Source: Sphingobacterium sp. (GTDB taxonomy: Bacteria; Bacteroidota; Bacteroidia; Sphingobacteriales; Sphingobacteriaceae). From it: a stretch of 36,655 bases of DNA. The stretch lies in contig JAQZAZ010000040.1 in the NCBI GenBank assembly GCA_029239355.1, positions 1-36,655 of the forward strand, read 5' to 3'. The translations under genes and the position numbers were made by a program. The notes under the pieces are model-generated. The model saw only the letters and a program-made list of their open reading frames with translations, searched no databases and was not told where the DNA came from. This document shows positions 33,847 to 36,655 of the stretch, piece after piece (the first letter of the stretch is position 1; each line of letters begins with the position of its first letter).

Positions 33847-34671
33847 TTATTTCTTATTTACAAATCCCTGTGTTATCCGGTCCAGAATGATTGCTAAAAT
33901 CACAACGGACAGACCACTTTCAAACCCAAGGCCAATATCCAGGTTATTGATACCTTCTAGGACCCGTTCCCCCAAGCCTCCAGCGGCAATCATTCCCGCG
34001 ATCACAACCATGGACAGCGATAATAATATTGTCTGATTGATCCCTGCAAGAATTGTTTTGGTCGCCAGAGGCAATTCAACCTTAAATAAAATCTGTCTAT
34101 TCGTAGCTCCAAATGAACGGGCGGCCTCCACAATATCCTTGGGTACCGCATCAATACCCAATGTTGTCAGACGGACTGCCGGAGGCATTGCAAAAATTAT
34201 GGTAGCAAACGCTCCCGGTACTTTTCCGATACTAAAAAACAGTACAGCCGGAATTAAATAAACAAAAGCTGGCATGGTCTGCATTAAATCCAATAAAGGG
34301 CGGATAATCTTTGCTGCAAATTTATTTTTCGCAGCCCATATCCCAAGGGGCACCGAAATAAGTAAAGCGGTCACCGTCGCAACCAGAACCAAGGCCAAAG
34401 TTTCCATTGTCTCGATCCAGAAGCCCATGAGATAAATCAGTGTCAAACCCAGAAATGTAGTCAACGCCACTCCTTTCCCAGATTTCCACCAGGCTAATGC
34501 TGTAAAAAGTGCGATCACTACGAAATATGGTGTCGCGATCAATATCCATTCAAGACCAAGAATAGAGGTATTTCCGGTATTTTTTATCAGGTCAAAAAAT
34601 GGTTTTAGATGTTCCGTTAACCAGTTCACCCCTATTGCTATATATTGTCCTATGTCGATTACTTTATTCAT
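33847..34671 (-). CDS. opuAB: Glycine betaine/proline ABC transporter, permease
   Basis: A 274-residue OpuAB/ProW-type permease with about six to seven TM helices. The cytosolic EAA coupling loop reads VEAARSFGATNRQILFKVEL (~181-200), followed by PLATKTILAGINQTILLSLSMVVIA, written in parts PLATKTILAGINQT and ILLSLSMVVIA, characteristic of the ProW subfamily. The N-terminus (DIGQYIAIGVNWLTEHLKPFFDL, in parts DIGQYIAIGVNWL and TEHLKPFFDL) is the typical short amphipathic leader. It starts 2 bp after the ATPase gene and ends 4 bp before the binding-protein gene, so the three are co-translated. It forms the transmembrane channel for osmoprotectant uptake. Confidence 0.93.
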   Translation of the reverse strand: MNKVIDIGQYIAIGVNWLTEHLKPFFDLIKNTGNTSILGLEWILIATPYFVVIALFTALAWWKSGKGVALTTFLGLTLIYLMGFWIETMETLALVLVATVTALLISVPLGIWAAKNKFAAKIIRPLLDLMQTMPAFVYLIPAVLFFSIGKVPGAFATIIFAMPPAVRLTTLGIDAVPKDIVEAARSFGATNRQILFKVELPLATKTILAGINQTILLSLSMVVIAGMIAAGGLGERVLEGINNLDIGLGFESGLSVVILAIILDRITQGFVNKK

Positions 34672-34673
34672 AT

Positions 34674-35915
34674 CTATTGATTGTTTGCTTGTTCTTTTAA
34701 TTCGATAATCTCCTCCTCATTGTACTTGGTTGCCTCAATAATTAACGAGGTTTGGGTTACAATACCCAACAGGCGATTATGCTCATTAACTACGGCAATG
34801 GGTGATCTTACTTCCGAAATCAAGGGTAACATTTCCTCAACGGTCACTTCTTTTGACACCGTGGAAACGTTGGTGTGAATGATTGCCTCAACCGTAGGTT
34901 CTTTGCGTTTGGCTGACTGAATCACTTCATTGATATGTACGAAACCAAAAAAATGATCGTGTACATCTACTACAGGTAGAATATCGATGCCTGTTGCGCG
35001 CATTTTGCGAAGAGCCCCCTCGGGACCATCTTTTTTGAACCTCACCACAGTTGGTTTTTCGAACATCAAAGAGCCTGCGGTAATAATTGCCTTCCGATCC
35101 ACTTTTTCGACAAAAGCTTTTACATAGTCACTTGCGGGGTTAGTTAGGATATCCTCAGCAGTACCAATCTGTTCAATTACCCCATCTTTCATGATCACAA
35201 TACGATCTCCCAGTTTAATGGCTTCATCAAGATCATGCGTAATAAATACAATTGTTTTCTGTAGGGTATCCTGCAACTCAAGCAGCTGATCTTGCATTTC
35301 TGTTTTGATTAGCGGATCCAGTGCCGAGAAAGCTTCATCCATAAGTAACACTTCTGGATCATTGGCCAACGCACGGGCCAACCCGACCCGTTGCTGCATC
35401 CCTCCGGAGAGCTGTGCAGGCAATTGTTGTTCGAAACCATTCAATCCAACGATATCCAGCGCCTTTTGTGCTTTCGCCTCACGGGATTCTTTATTTTCGC
35501 CTCTGATTTCCAGCCCAAAAGCAGCATTGCTCAGAACGGTATGGTGCGGAAGTAAACCAAATTTTTGAAAGACCATACTCATTTCTGTCCTACGCACCTC
35601 TAAAAGCTCTTTATTGTTTTTTCCGGTAATATCTTCCGTGTTGACAAACACCTTTCCTGATGTCGGCTCATTCAATCTATTCAGGCAACGGAGTAAGGTA
35701 GATTTTCCGCTGCCAGAAAGTCCCATTATCACAAAAAACTCACCTTCATAAATTTCAAAATTTGCTTTATTAATCCCTATTGTACATTCGGTCTTCTCCA
35801 ATATTTCTTTCTTCGAGAAACCCTCGTCCAATAATCTCAAAGCCTGCTTTCTTTGTTTACCAAAAACAATGGTCAAATCTTCAACTTTTACTTTTATCTT
35901 TCTAGTTTTATCCAT
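34674..35915 (-). CDS. opuAA: Glycine betaine/proline ABC transporter, ATP-binding subunit with CBS domains
   Basis: A 413-residue OpuAA/ProV-type ATPase. Walker A is GLSGSGKST (65-73), the Q-loop is at Q117 (VFQKFGLLPH), the signature LSGGMQQRVGLARAL starts at 169, Walker B is VLLMDEAFSALDP (189-201) and the H-loop is H227 (FITHDLDEA). Residues ~280-395 form two CBS motifs (RKMRATGIDILPVVD; SEVRSPIAVVNEHNRLLGIV), the module that senses ionic strength in OpuA. The N-terminal segment with FGKQRKQALRLLDEGFSK matches ProV proteins. It is first in the importer operon with a 616-bp gene-free region upstream, where osmotic control could act. Confidence 0.95.
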   Translation of the reverse strand: MDKTRKIKVKVEDLTIVFGKQRKQALRLLDEGFSKKEILEKTECTIGINKANFEIYEGEFFVIMGLSGSGKSTLLRCLNRLNEPTSGKVFVNTEDITGKNNKELLEVRRTEMSMVFQKFGLLPHHTVLSNAAFGLEIRGENKESREAKAQKALDIVGLNGFEQQLPAQLSGGMQQRVGLARALANDPEVLLMDEAFSALDPLIKTEMQDQLLELQDTLQKTIVFITHDLDEAIKLGDRIVIMKDGVIEQIGTAEDILTNPASDYVKAFVEKVDRKAIITAGSLMFEKPTVVRFKKDGPEGALRKMRATGIDILPVVDVHDHFFGFVHINEVIQSAKRKEPTVEAIIHTNVSTVSKEVTVEEMLPLISEVRSPIAVVNEHNRLLGIVTQTSLIIEATKYNEEEIIELKEQANNQ

Positions 35916-36130
35916 TCTTTAATTTTTTTAAACATAAATAAAACAAAATAGCATGAGTAAGCCACTAAGGTCGTAGACCTACGTAGTTTTCATTTATATA
36001 AAATATCCCTACAGTTGAATTCGTTTGATCGAAATTTTAAACTCCAATTCAATCTACTTATTAACTAATACGCTTTACTCTCGGTTCGATAAGAGCAACG
36101 ATGAAAAAGAAAAAATCTTTTAAAGATGAG

Positions 36131-36232
36131 TTATGCCATACACAACTCCAAAATATACTTCAACAAGTACAACGAACAACATAGACTGCGCTCAAAAAGG
36201 CGTCCAATCATAGCGGAATAAACTCGCGCCAT
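36131..36232 (-). CDS. Possible 33-residue small ORF or leader peptide upstream of the betaine importer
   Basis: An ATG at 36232 opens 33 codons (MARVYSAMIGRLFERS, then a Cys- and Leu-rich hydrophobic stretch ending ELCMA). It lies 16 bp after TAACTTTG, a full match to the -7 consensus on the same strand. It is about 215 bp before the importer ATPase gene. There is no family match I recognise and no clear ribosome site, so it may be chance. If real, it could be a leader peptide or small membrane protein. Confidence 0.2.
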   Translation of the reverse strand: MARVYSAMIGRLFERSLCCSLYLLKYILELCMA

Positions 36233-36248
36233 TCTGTCTTTGACGATA

Positions 36249-36256
36249 CAAAGTTA
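36249..36256 (-). promoter_or_regulatory. Candidate -7 box in the importer upstream region
   Basis: The minus strand reads TAACTTTG, matching TAnnTTTG. It would start a transcript ~330 nt before the importer ATPase gene, covering the small ORF. No TTG is present at the usual upstream distance. Confidence 0.25.
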
Positions 36257-36531
36257 CAAAAAATAAATTAAATGACTTTTTACAAATACAAATCATTAAT
36301 TACCAATCCATTACAACACAAAAAAAAGTAAACTACAATAATATTAGCTACAACTTAGAAATTCATTACTTACAGCATTTGATTGGCTGTTCAAAGCTGA
36401 AGTGAAAAGTTTACTCTCAGCACTCAAATATTCAGTTTGCATCTTAAAATCACAAAAAAAAACACTTTATTCAAAGATCAATCGCAAATATTTAATTTTC
36501 AATGCATAATAAATTTTAATTCATTACCTTT

Positions 36532-36655
36532 ATGGCATTGAAACAAAACTTAACACCAGCCATGTTTATCGGCGCTGTCAAATGGTTCGACAATAACAAA
36601 GGATTTGGTACCCTTGCGTTACCTTCCGGAGAAGAACTCTTTGTGCATATACGCA
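36532..36655 (+). CDS. Cold-shock-domain protein (partial, cut by right edge)
   Basis: An open frame begins at ATG 36532 (MALKQNLTPAMFIGAVKWF) with an in-frame ATG at 36562, which is the better start by comparison with CspA-type proteins that begin just before GxVKWF. The visible part shows the CSD opening IGAVKWFDNNKGFGTLALP and then EELFVHI. These are RNP1 (KGFGTL, usually KGFGFI) and RNP2 (LFVHI). It would bind single-stranded RNA or DNA. Family members of this kind in Bacteroidota can be longer than CspA with extra domains, but the C-terminus is outside the window, so its total size is unknown. Confidence 0.85.
   Translation, partial: MALKQNLTPAMFIGAVKWFDNNKGFGTLALPSGEELFVHIR

Larger units (their letters stand above)
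35916..36531. other. Long AT-rich intergenic region upstream of the betaine importer and cold-shock gene
   Basis: About 616 bp separate the divergent importer operon and cold-shock gene. I see no conserved RNA gene. It contains a small palindrome CGTAG-AC-CTACG at 35972-35983, about 57 bp before the importer start, that could be an operator. It also holds a minus-strand TAACTTTG box and a 33-codon open frame, listed separately. The DNA near the cold-shock gene (36260-36530) is very AT-rich, as expected of a strong promoter and 5' leader. Confidence 0.4.

Noticed and set aside
1..36655. Mobile elements, CRISPR arrays, tRNA or rRNA genes
   Set aside because: No transposase, integrase, regularly spaced repeats, cloverleaf or rRNA-like segment could be found on reading both strands.

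Overview
The window looks like chromosomal DNA of a Bacteroidota bacterium, most likely Sphingobacteriaceae (Sphingobacterium/Pedobacter-like). The clues are a SusC/SusD pair, two-component regulators with Reg_prop/Y_Y_Y sensors and AraC-type outputs, many lipoprotein and Sec signal peptides, AT-rich intergenic DNA, little Shine-Dalgarno signal, and several TAnnTTTG-like -7 boxes. I saw no rRNA, tRNA, CRISPR array, transposase or phage gene.

Layout. (1) 1-3561, minus strand: a tight operon for a secreted ankyrin-repeat protein, a DUF2271 protein with a TGAS flavinylation-like motif, and a PepSY/flavodoxin membrane reductase cut by the left edge. It looks like an extracytoplasmic electron-transfer module. 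(2) 3869-4816: an alpha/beta hydrolase. (3) 4888-28749: a large polysaccharide-utilisation region. It contains a GH127-GH2-GH43 operon, a separately terminated aldose 1-epimerase gene, a sensor kinase/AraC-type regulator pair (a 'hybrid two-component system' split over two overlapping genes), and a minus-strand series GH76 - susC - susD - DUF3823 lipoprotein - large secreted TIM-barrel-like protein. A divergent gene encodes an unusual membrane-spanning one-component regulator: periplasmic LamG-like/Kelch part, one TM helix, cytoplasmic SARP-like winged helix plus helical domain. (4) 28811-32786: an OmpR-type response regulator/histidine kinase pair followed by an overlapping three-gene operon (UspA-like, small membrane-anchored protein, DUF1275). 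(5) 33006-35915: a glycine betaine/proline-type ABC importer. (6) From 36532: the start of a cold-shock-domain gene.

How it may work together. Secreted hydrolases and the SusCD pump would take up and cut a plant-type glycan. GH127, GH43 and the epimerase point to arabinose- and/or galactose-containing material, but GH76 does not fit this simply and the substrate is unresolved. Two different glycan-sensing regulators sit in the locus, one per enzyme group. The most interesting signals are the Kelch-SARP transmembrane regulator with a matching 11-bp-period direct repeat (GGGTTAAAA twice) before the divergent GH76-susC operon, and a second duplicated 11-bp-period repeat (TTTTAAT-N4-TTTTAAT, twice) between the OmpR-type pair and the UspA-like operon.
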